Assembly: GCA_025458415.1 (NCBI GenBank)
Contig: JALOSN010000199.1
Coordinates: forward strand, 1 to 5,536
Direction: 5' to 3'
DNA: 5,536 bases
From: Hydrogenophaga sp.
Lineage (GTDB): Bacteria; Pseudomonadota; Gammaproteobacteria; Burkholderiales; Burkholderiaceae_C
A model generated the notes under the pieces. That model made no database searches. It was not told where the DNA came from and was given only the letters and a program-made list of their open reading frames with translations. Of the stretch, positions 1 through 5,536 are shown one piece after another. Within the stretch, counting starts at the first letter, position 1, and every line of letters starts with the position of its first letter. The translations under genes and the position numbers were made by a program.

Positions 1-503
1 CGACCAGCAGCGGTTCGGTGTAGTCGGGAAACACGCCGGCCAGGTGGCGCCAGCCCTCAGGCGCGTAGCCCAGCCCGAAGGCCTTGGCGATCTGTCCGGT
101 CAGGCCGCGGCGCTTGAGGTAGTCGACCGCCCGGGGCGATCCTTTGAGGTCTTTCTGGTAGGCCTTCGCGGCCCTTTCCAGCACGTCGGTCAGCGTGGCC
201 TGCTTCTGCCGCACCTGGGCGGCGCGCTCGCGGTCCTGGGGCGACGACTCGTCTTCCGGCACCTGCAGGCCCACCTGGCCGGCCAGGTCCTTGACCGCCT
301 CGACGAAGTTCATGCCGGCGTGCTCCATGAGGAAGCCGATGGCATTGCCGTTGGCGCCACAGCCGAAGCAGTGGTAGAACTGCTTGGACGGACTGACGCT
401 GAACGAGGGTGATTTTTTTCTTGAGCTGCACGTACCGGCCCACCACCTCGACCACGTCGACGCGGCTGAGCAGCTCCTGGATGAAGGACTGGGGGATCGC
501 CAT
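1..503 (-). pseudogene. dnaG: DNA primase DnaG, N-terminal part, frameshifted by a small deletion and cut by the window edge
   Basis: DnaG makes the RNA primers for chromosome replication. The start ATG (503..501) gives MAIPQSFIQELLSRVDVVEV and then YVQLKK, a typical primase N-terminus. The frame then hits seven A residues (413-419) and turns to nonsense, reaching a stop at about position 57. From 412 down to 2 the next frame is an uninterrupted primase: SPSFSVSPSKQFYHCFGCG, then NAIGFLMEHAGMNFVEAVKDLAGQ, then DYLKRRGLTGQIAKAFGLGYAPEGW. The 15 or so residues that normally lie between LKK and SPSF, including the CPFH half of the CHC2 zinc finger, are absent; the second half (YHCFGC) remains. 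If family spacing holds, about 41 nt are missing, which is not a multiple of three. The catalytic TOPRIM domain lies beyond the left edge. Usual neighbours in related bacteria (rpsU, yqeY) are not upstream; a divergent acyl-CoA synthetase is. Either a broken copy or a sequence error. The family call is very secure. Confidence 0.9.
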
Positions 504-536
504 CGGGGTATTCTCTCGCAACGGCGCCGCAACAAA

Positions 537-541
537 AGGAG
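537..541 (+). promoter_or_regulatory. Ribosome binding site that fixes the acyl-CoA synthetase start
   Basis: AGGAG lies 8 nt before the ATG at 550. The frame is open further upstream, but those codons overlap dnaG on the other strand and translate to low-complexity, non-homologous residues. This site therefore favours the start MNPETAVHMYDRELPR. The whole gap to the dnaG start is 46 bp (504-549), so promoters for the two divergent genes must overlap it or lie inside the opposite gene. I see no convincing -35/-10 pair in it. Confidence 0.7.
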
Positions 542-549
542 ACAAGACC

Positions 550-2211
550 ATGAACCCCGAGACCGCTGTCCACATGTATGACCGGGAACTGCCGCGCAAT
601 GAAGCCAACTTTGCGCCCCTGTCGCCGCTGAGCTTCATCGAACGCACGGCCGAGGTCTACCCGGACCGGCTGGCCATCGTGTACGGCCAGCTGCGTCAGA
701 CCTGGAGCCAGACCTACACCCGTTGCCGCCGGCTGGCCAGCGCCCTGCAGCGCGCTGGCATCGGCAAGAACGACACCGTGGCGGTGATGCTCCCCAACAC
801 GCCACCCATGGTCGAAGCGCATTTCGGGGTGCCCATGGCCGGTGCGGTGCTCAACAGCCTCAACACCCGGCTGGACCCGCAGGCGGTCGCCTTCATGCTC
901 GATCACGGCGAGGCCCGGGTGGTGATCGTCGATCCGGAGTTCGCACCCGTCATGGCCCAGGCCATTGCCCTGCGCCAGCGAACCGAGCCGCTGCTGGTGA
1001 TCGACGTGGAGGACGCGTTGTTCACCGGTGCGGTACAGCGCATCGGCAGCACCACTTATGAGGATTTCATCGCTGGTGGCGAGCCGTCCTTTTCCTGGAG
1101 CCTGCCTGGCGACGAGTGGGATGCCATCGCGTTGAACTACACCAGTGGGACCACCGGCAACCCCAAAGGAGTGGTCTACCACCACCGGGGCGCGGCGGTC
1201 AACGCCATCAGCAACATCCTCGAATGGGACATGCCCAAGCACGCGGTCTACCTCTGGACGCTGCCCATGTTCCATTGCAACGGGTGGTGCTTCCCCTGGA
1301 CGGTGGCAGCCCGGGCCGGGGTCAATGTCTGCCTGCGCCGGGTCGAGGCGAAGGCCATCTTCGACGCCATGCGCGAGCACGGCGTCACCCACTACTGCGG
1401 CGCGCCCATCGTGCACGGGATGCTGGTCAACGCACCCGCCGCGCTCAAGCAAGGGGTGCCCGCCGGTATCAAGGCCATGGTGGCGGGCGCCGCACCGCCG
1501 GCCTCGATGATCGAGGGCATGGAGCAGATGGGCTTCGACCTGACCCACGTCTATGGCCTGACCGAGGTCTACGGACCAGCCACGGTCTGCGCCAAACACG
1601 AGAGCTGGAACCGGCTGGACATCGGCGAACGCGCCCGACTCAATGCCCGCCAGGGCGTGCGCTACCACCTGGAGCGCGATGTGCGCGTGCTCGACCCGCA
1701 GACGATGCAACCGGTGCCGCAGGATGGCGAGACCATGGGCGAGATCATGTTCAAGGGCAACATCGCCATGAAGGGCTACCTGAAGAACCCCAAGGCGACC
1801 ACAGAAGCCTTCGCCGGCGGCTGGTTCCACAGCGGTGATCTGGCCGTCCAGTACCCCGACGGCTATTTCAAGATCAAGGACCGCAGCAAGGACATCATCA
1901 TCTCGGGCGGCGAGAACATTTCGTCCATCGAGGTCGAGGACGTGCTCTACCGCCACCGGGATGTGCTGGCCGCGGCTGTGGTGGCCCGTCCCGATCCGAA
2001 GTGGGGCGAGACCCCTTGCGCCTTTGTCGAGCTCAAGGTCGGGGCCCAGGTCACGCCGGAGGACATCGTTCGCCACTGCCGCCAGCACCTGGCCGGTTTC
2101 AAGGTGCCCAGGGCGGTCGTGTTCGGTGAACTGCCCAAGACCAGCACCGGCAAGATCCAGAAATTCGAACTGCGCAGGCAGGCCGGATCGGCGGCGGCCA
2201 TCGACGTCTGA
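550..2211 (+). CDS. AMP-forming fatty acyl-CoA synthetase (DmdB/AEE21-like branch)
   Basis: A cytoplasmic ligase of 553 residues that should activate a carboxylic acid with ATP to an acyl-adenylate and pass it to CoA. All hallmarks of the adenylate-forming superfamily are present: the ATP-binding loop YTSGTTGNPKG (197-207), LPMFHCNGW (238-246), the adenine motif YGLTEVYGP (335-343), FHSGDL (426-431) with the ribose-binding Asp430, the hinge region IKDRSKDIIISGGEN (442-456), and PKTSTGKIQK (529-538) with the catalytic Lys535. The length is typical. The N-terminus (MYDRELPRNEANFAPLSPL) and the PMFHCNGW and YHHRGA signatures match the group holding 3-methylmercaptopropionyl-CoA ligases (DmdB) and plant-type AAE medium/long-chain acyl-activating enzymes. 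The real substrate cannot be read from sequence; a medium- or long-chain fatty acid is the default guess. It stands alone, divergent from dnaG and convergent with the gamma-glutamyltransferase gene, with no beta-oxidation genes beside it in the window. Confidence 0.95.
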   Translation: MNPETAVHMYDRELPRNEANFAPLSPLSFIERTAEVYPDRLAIVYGQLRQTWSQTYTRCRRLASALQRAGIGKNDTVAVMLPNTPPMVEAHFGVPMAGAVLNSLNTRLDPQAVAFMLDHGEARVVIVDPEFAPVMAQAIALRQRTEPLLVIDVEDALFTGAVQRIGSTTYEDFIAGGEPSFSWSLPGDEWDAIALNYTSGTTGNPKGVVYHHRGAAVNAISNILEWDMPKHAVYLWTLPMFHCNGWCFPWTVAARAGVNVCLRRVEAKAIFDAMREHGVTHYCGAPIVHGMLVNAPAALKQGVPAGIKAMVAGAAPPASMIEGMEQMGFDLTHVYGLTEVYGPATVCAKHESWNRLDIGERARLNARQGVRYHLERDVRVLDPQTMQPVPQDGETMGEIMFKGNIAMKGYLKNPKATTEAFAGGWFHSGDLAVQYPDGYFKIKDRSKDIIISGGENISSIEVEDVLYRHRDVLAAAVVARPDPKWGETPCAFVELKVGAQVTPEDIVRHCRQHLAGFKVPRAVVFGELPKTSTGKIQKFELRRQAGSAAAIDV

Positions 2212-2241
2212 TTCGGCGCCGGGGCGCCCCAAGGCGGATCA

Positions 2242-2278
2242 GCCACCTTGCGGACTGCGACCCCCGCAACGGAGTGGC
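2242..2278. terminator. Inverted repeat between convergent genes, possible bidirectional terminator
   Basis: GCCAC, one base, TTGCGG, a 10-nt loop, CCGCAA, four bases, GTGGC: two stacked arms (5 and 6 bp) separated by a small asymmetric internal loop. It lies in the 75-bp gap between the stop codons of the two convergent genes. An overlapping, mutually exclusive hairpin is possible at 2230-2250 (CAAGGCGG / CCACCTTG, one mismatch), and a perfect 10-bp palindrome GGGGCGCCCC sits at 2221-2230. There is no T-tract on either side, so a classical intrinsic terminator is not proven; the location is the better part of the argument. Confidence 0.4.
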
Positions 2279-2286
2279 CTCGGGTT

Positions 2287-4137
2287 TCAGTTCCCCATCA
2301 CAACGCCTTCGCGTCGCGGGTCAGCGCCGCCCAGCCATACGCCGGCCGGGCCACGCTGAAGGGCCTGCAGGCCGCTGGGCATGGGAACCTGCTGCACGGT
2401 GTGGCCCTTTAGCTCCAGCGCCTGAACCGTCTCGGCGGAGAAGCGCCCGACCTCCAGCAGTATCGGGCCGCCGGTGGTGCCGAAATTGGGCAGGTCGATG
2501 GCCTGCTGCGGCGTCAGGCCCTGGTGCAACGTTCCCAGCAGGGTCTTGGCCGTGAAATGGATGATCAGGGCGCCGCCCGGGCTGCCCAGGCTCATCAGCG
2601 GCTCTCCGCTGTCGCGATCGAACACGAGGGTGGGTGACATCGAGGAACGTGGTCGCTTGCCCGGTTCGACCCGATTGGCCACCGGCCGACCCTGGGCGTC
2701 GGCCGGCACAAAGCTGAAGTCGGTGAGCTGGTTGTTCAGCAGAAAGCCGCCAGGCCGCGATGGGTCGGTGCTCACCATGAGCCGGGCTCCGAAGCCGGCT
2801 TCGATGGTAGTGGTCATGGCCAGGACGTTGCCATGGGCATCGACCACGCTCAGGTGGCTGGTGCCGTACTCGGGCTGGTCCGGCATGGGGCCCCAACCCG
2901 TGGTGGTGCCGTCCGGCGTTCCTGGCTGAACCACGGGTGCGCGGCGGGCACCGATCAAGCGGGCTCGCTCCTGCAGGTACGCAGGGTCCAGCAGGCGGGT
3001 CCAGCGCCCGCCGGGTGCCGGCACAAAGTCGGGATCGGCCACATATTGAGCCCGGTCGGCAAAGGCCAGGCGCGAGGCTTCGGCATAGGCGTGGAGGCTG
3101 TCTGCCGACGGCAGGCCAGCCTGCAACGGCAGCCCGGCCTGCGGGGTGTAGGACAGCAGACCCAGGATCTGCCCGATGGCCAGGGCTCCCGAGCTGGGTG
3201 GCGGAAAGCCGCACAGGCGCAGCCGCCGGGCCGATGTGTCGTGGTCATGGCAGAACGCGTCCCTCACCCGGGGCTGATAGCGTGCCATGTCCTCCAGGGT
3301 CAGGCGGCCCGGGTTGGTGGGGTGGGCCTGCACCGCCTGCACGATGGCCTGTGCGACCGGGCCCTGGTGGAGGGCGGCGGGCCCCTCAGCCGCCAGCCGG
3401 CGAAACACGGACGCCAGTTCCGGGTTGCGCAGGACGTGCCCAACGGGGTGGGGCTGCCCGTCGGGACGGTAGAAATATGGCCGCGCGACAGGATCGTTCT
3501 TCAGTGCGGATTCGGCGCTCAGCAGGGTGTGCAGACGTGGTCCGACCGGGAAACCCTGCTCGGCCCACCGGATGGCCGGTCCGAACAGTGTCGCCCAGGG
3601 CAGCCGGCCGTGCGCGCGGTGGGCCTGGGCCAGCATCATGACCGCTCCGGGTGTGCCGACCGCACGCCCGCCGACCACCGCCTCCATGAAGGGAAGGGGC
3701 TTGCCGGCGCTGTCCAGGAACAGATCCGGTCCTGCGGCTGCCGGCGCGGTCTCCCGACCGTCGTAAGCCTGGATCCGGCGTCCGTCATGGTGCAGCAGGA
3801 AGGCGCCGCCACCAATGCCACTCGACTGGGGTTCCACCAGGGTCAGCACCATCTGGGCTGCGATCGCCGCATCGACCGCAGAGCCGCCAGCCTGCAGCAT
3901 CTGCCATCCTGCCTGTGCCGCCAGCGGATGGGCAGCGGCCACCGCCTGCTGCCGAAAACGGGTTTCCACCGACGCCGCGATGCCGGAGGCGCCCTCGGGT
4001 TGCTCTGCGACCGGGGCCGCCCCCTTCGTCGCGAGGGGTCCTGCACAGCCCCACATGCCGGTGACCAGTGCGGTCACCATCAGGAGGGCGCGGCGGCGCA
4101 GGCGCCAGGAACTGGTTGCAGGTGTGCAATTCGTCAT
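2287..4137 (-). CDS. ggt: Gamma-glutamyltransferase / glutathione hydrolase precursor, exported
   Basis: Gamma-glutamyltransferases cleave the gamma-glutamyl bond of glutathione and similar peptides in the periplasm; the proenzyme cuts itself into two subunits. The 616-residue length fits the family. A basic n-region (RLRRR, 12-16) and a hydrophobic stretch (17-29) end at Cys31 in MWGC, a loose lipobox, so export is likely and lipid anchoring possible. Family motifs in order: GIGGGAF (107-113); DGRETAP with Arg128, matching the substrate-carboxylate Arg114 of E. coli GGT; PPPSSG (312-317); GTSHLSVVD, whose Thr426 is the expected self-cleavage site and nucleophile; LLNNQLTDFS with Asp473 (E. 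coli Asp433); SSMSP with Ser498-Ser499; and GSPGG with Gly521-Gly522 of the oxyanion hole. Two differences from E. coli: Glu446 replaces Asn411, and the lid loop after DFS is shorter and has no Tyr. The start has only a weak GGA 8 nt upstream, but it includes the full signal sequence. Transcribed alone, away from the ATPase gene. Confidence 0.95.
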   Translation of the reverse strand: MTNCTPATSSWRLRRRALLMVTALVTGMWGCAGPLATKGAAPVAEQPEGASGIAASVETRFRQQAVAAAHPLAAQAGWQMLQAGGSAVDAAIAAQMVLTLVEPQSSGIGGGAFLLHHDGRRIQAYDGRETAPAAAGPDLFLDSAGKPLPFMEAVVGGRAVGTPGAVMMLAQAHRAHGRLPWATLFGPAIRWAEQGFPVGPRLHTLLSAESALKNDPVARPYFYRPDGQPHPVGHVLRNPELASVFRRLAAEGPAALHQGPVAQAIVQAVQAHPTNPGRLTLEDMARYQPRVRDAFCHDHDTSARRLRLCGFPPPSSGALAIGQILGLLSYTPQAGLPLQAGLPSADSLHAYAEASRLAFADRAQYVADPDFVPAPGGRWTRLLDPAYLQERARLIGARRAPVVQPGTPDGTTTGWGPMPDQPEYGTSHLSVVDAHGNVLAMTTTIEAGFGARLMVSTDPSRPGGFLLNNQLTDFSFVPADAQGRPVANRVEPGKRPRSSMSPTLVFDRDSGEPLMSLGSPGGALIIHFTAKTLLGTLHQGLTPQQAIDLPNFGTTGGPILLEVGRFSAETVQALELKGHTVQQVPMPSGLQALQRGPAGVWLGGADPRREGVVMGN

Positions 4138-4286
4138 GGAAAGGGTCCATTCGTGGCTTGCAGGTGGACTACCCCTGCGGGTACTTGCCCGAAATCAAGT
4201 CCGATGGTGTCCAACTCGGGGTAAGGTGATGGTACGGCTTGGTCCGGCGCTTTGCCCAGACCCCGCATTTGCTTTCTGATCCACGA
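4138..4286. other. Divergent intergenic region between ggt and the ATPase gene
   Basis: This 149-bp stretch must carry the start signals of both flanking genes, yet neither start codon has a strong ribosome binding site next to it and I find no convincing sigma-70 promoter pair on either strand. A short perfect hairpin (TACCC, 4-nt loop, GGGTA) lies at 4170-4183. A Shine-Dalgarno-like TAAGGTGAT at 4222-4230 precedes a TTG at 4239 that is in frame with the ATPase, an alternative start for it. Confidence 0.5.
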
Positions 4287-5536
4287 ATGAGCCTGTCTAC
4301 GCCTGCTGCGGTCCTCCCGCCCAGCCTGATCCACAACCTGCACCAGCTGCTGGTGGCCTTGGAGTGCGTGCACTGCATGCCGGTGATCAGTCTGCGCCAG
4401 GCCGTCCTGCAACTGCACCTGCTGGACGAGGCAGCCATTGCCCAGCTGGAGGCCGAGAGCCCGGACCTGCTGCGGTCACGTGCGCAAGAGCTGGTGCAGC
4501 GCCTGTTGCTCAGCCACGACGAACTGCACCGTGCCCTGGCCCGGGTGGCCGGTGTGGTCGAGGTCGACGTGCTCAGTTTCGATGTCGAGCCGGACGCCTT
4601 TCGCCTGTTGCCCCTGCCGCAGGCGCGCCTCCACCATGTCGTGCCGCTGGGCATGGCCAATGAGCAGCTGTTTGTCGCCTCCGCCACCCCCACACGGGCC
4701 GAGCTTCAGCGCGACCTGGCTTATCTGACTGGGCACACGGTGACGCTGGTCTGGGCCAGCGCGCAAGCGATCGATCGCCGGCTGGAGGTGCAGGAACAGA
4801 TCACGCAGGTCGGACTCGCCATCCCTGGCGAAGGCCTGACCGAGGAGGTCCGGCGCCGGCTGCTGCCGTCGGCCCATGCAGAAGCCGCTCCCCTTGACGA
4901 TCTGGTCATGCAGGCGATGGTCGAGGTGGGCAGTGCGGCAGAAGCCGAGCAGCTGGCCTCGGCCAGCGAATCGGCTGGCATGGTGCGGCTGGTCAACCGC
5001 ATGATCGGCGAGGCCCAGCGCACCCAGGCGTCGGATATCCACATCGAAAGCAATCCGGGCGAGGCCCTGACGGCCATCCGCTTCCGGCGCGACGGCGATC
5101 TGGAGCCCTACCTCTGGCTGCCGGCCAAGCTGCGTGCTCCGCTGGTCTCGCGCATCAAGATCATGGCCAAGCTGGACATTGCCGAGCGGCGGCGTCCGCA
5201 GGATGGCAAGATCGATTTCTCCGAGTTTGGCGGACAGAACCTGGAGCTGCGCGTGGCGGTGATGCCCACGCACGACGGCCTGGAGGATGTGGTTCTACGT
5301 CTGCTGACCTCGGCCAAACCCCTGCCCTTGGGGCAACTGGGCCTGCAGCCCCGCGACCTGTCCACCATTGCCGGCTTCTCGCAGCGTTCCTTCGGCATGG
5401 TGCTGGCCGCGGGCCCGACCGGCTCGGGCAAGACGACCACGCTGCATTCCATGCTGGCCGAGGTGAACACGGCCGAGCGCAAGATCTGGACCGCGGAAGA
5501 CCCGATCGAGATCACCCAGCCGGGTTTGCGCCAGGT
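4287..5536 (+). CDS. GspE/PilB-type assembly ATPase (type II secretion / type IV pilus family), C-terminus cut by the window edge
   Basis: Hexameric ATPases of this family sit on the cytoplasmic face of the inner membrane and drive extension of pili or pseudopili. The frame stays open for 416 residues to the edge. The N-terminal part (about 34-165) resembles an MshEN/GspE N-terminal domain: two helical repeats, then RLLPL (106-110) and VVPLGMANEQLFVASATP. A low-conservation linker (about 165-230) follows. The N2 and ATPase domains begin near Met232: ASDIHIE (248-254), RFRRDG, DIAERRRPQDGKI (297-309), Walker A GPTGSGKTTT (376-385) and the Asp-box EDPIE (404-408). Walker B, the His-box and the usual C-terminal zinc-binding cysteines would lie outside the window. 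No stop separates the ATG from a TTG at 4239, which has the better ribosome binding site and would add 16 residues; I keep the ATG. PilB, GspE and MshE cannot be told apart here because no partner genes (pilC, gspF, prepilin peptidase) are visible. Confidence 0.92.
   Translation, partial: MSLSTPAAVLPPSLIHNLHQLLVALECVHCMPVISLRQAVLQLHLLDEAAIAQLEAESPDLLRSRAQELVQRLLLSHDELHRALARVAGVVEVDVLSFDVEPDAFRLLPLPQARLHHVVPLGMANEQLFVASATPTRAELQRDLAYLTGHTVTLVWASAQAIDRRLEVQEQITQVGLAIPGEGLTEEVRRRLLPSAHAEAAPLDDLVMQAMVEVGSAAEAEQLASASESAGMVRLVNRMIGEAQRTQASDIHIESNPGEALTAIRFRRDGDLEPYLWLPAKLRAPLVSRIKIMAKLDIAERRRPQDGKIDFSEFGGQNLELRVAVMPTHDGLEDVVLRLLTSAKPLPLGQLGLQPRDLSTIAGFSQRSFGMVLAAGPTGSGKTTTLHSMLAEVNTAERKIWTAEDPIEITQPGLRQ

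Noticed and set aside
413..419. Programmed frameshifting or transcript slippage at the A7 run as a way to make normal DnaG
   Set aside because: Slippage could restore the frame but not the missing Cys/His zinc ligands, so it would not give a normal primase.
409..549. Longer N-terminus for the acyl-CoA synthetase from an upstream ATG at 409
   Set aside because: Those 47 codons are antisense to the conserved dnaG start, give Thr/Ser-rich residues unlike the family, and the good ribosome binding site is at 537-541.
504..647. Longer DnaG N-terminus reaching to 647 on the minus strand
   Set aside because: Primases of this type begin at MAIPQSFIQELL; the added residues overlap the start of the acyl-CoA synthetase and look unlike any primase.
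310..2232. A 640-codon open frame on the minus strand opposite the acyl-CoA synthetase
   Set aside because: It is the antisense shadow of a fully motif-supported gene in GC-rich DNA. Its translation is low in recognisable motifs, rich in Gly/His/Asp/Arg, and overlaps the real dnaG on the same strand.
2833..4224. A 463-codon open frame on the plus strand opposite the gamma-glutamyltransferase
   Set aside because: It is an antisense shadow. The minus-strand gene has every family motif; this translation shows no domain and runs through the divergent intergenic region.
4287..5273. Minus-strand open frames within the ATPase region (for example 4476-5273)
   Set aside because: The plus-strand frame carries Walker A, Asp-box and other ordered family motifs; the opposite frames carry none.

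Overview
The window is GC-rich DNA with dense coding on both strands. Its proteins read like those of a betaproteobacterium, most plausibly Burkholderiales. This rests on the DnaG N-terminus (MAIPQSFIQELLSRVDVVEV...), the style of the acyl-CoA synthetase, and the strong G/C preference at third codon positions. The placement is an inference from recognised protein style, not from a search. No mobile element, CRISPR array, tRNA or rRNA is visible.

Layout from left to right: (1) 1-503, minus strand: the 5' part of dnaG (DNA primase), running off the left edge and broken near its start by a short out-of-frame deletion. (2) 550-2211, plus strand: a complete AMP-forming fatty acyl-CoA synthetase of 553 residues, divergent from dnaG across only 46 bp. 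(3) 2212-2286: a convergent intergenic gap holding an inverted repeat that may end transcription from both sides. (4) 2287-4137, minus strand: a complete exported gamma-glutamyltransferase of 616 residues with a lipoprotein-like signal sequence. (5) 4138-4286: a divergent intergenic region. (6) 4287-5536, plus strand: the first 416 residues of a GspE/PilB-type ATPase of the type II secretion / type IV pilus family, running off the right edge.

The four genes do not form one pathway. They are replication priming, acyl activation, periplasmic glutathione or gamma-glutamyl peptide breakdown, and assembly of a pilus or secretion machine. They sit in alternating orientation (minus, plus, minus, plus), so each is probably its own transcription unit or the first gene of one.

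The main anomaly is in dnaG. The stretch that should carry the first Cys and His of the primase zinc finger is missing, and the reading frame shifts at a run of seven A residues. The rest of the gene is intact in the shifted frame. Since DnaG is essential, this is either a sequencing or assembly fault, a very recent lesion, or a second copy. I see no convincing sign of a new multi-gene system; this looks like an ordinary chromosomal region.
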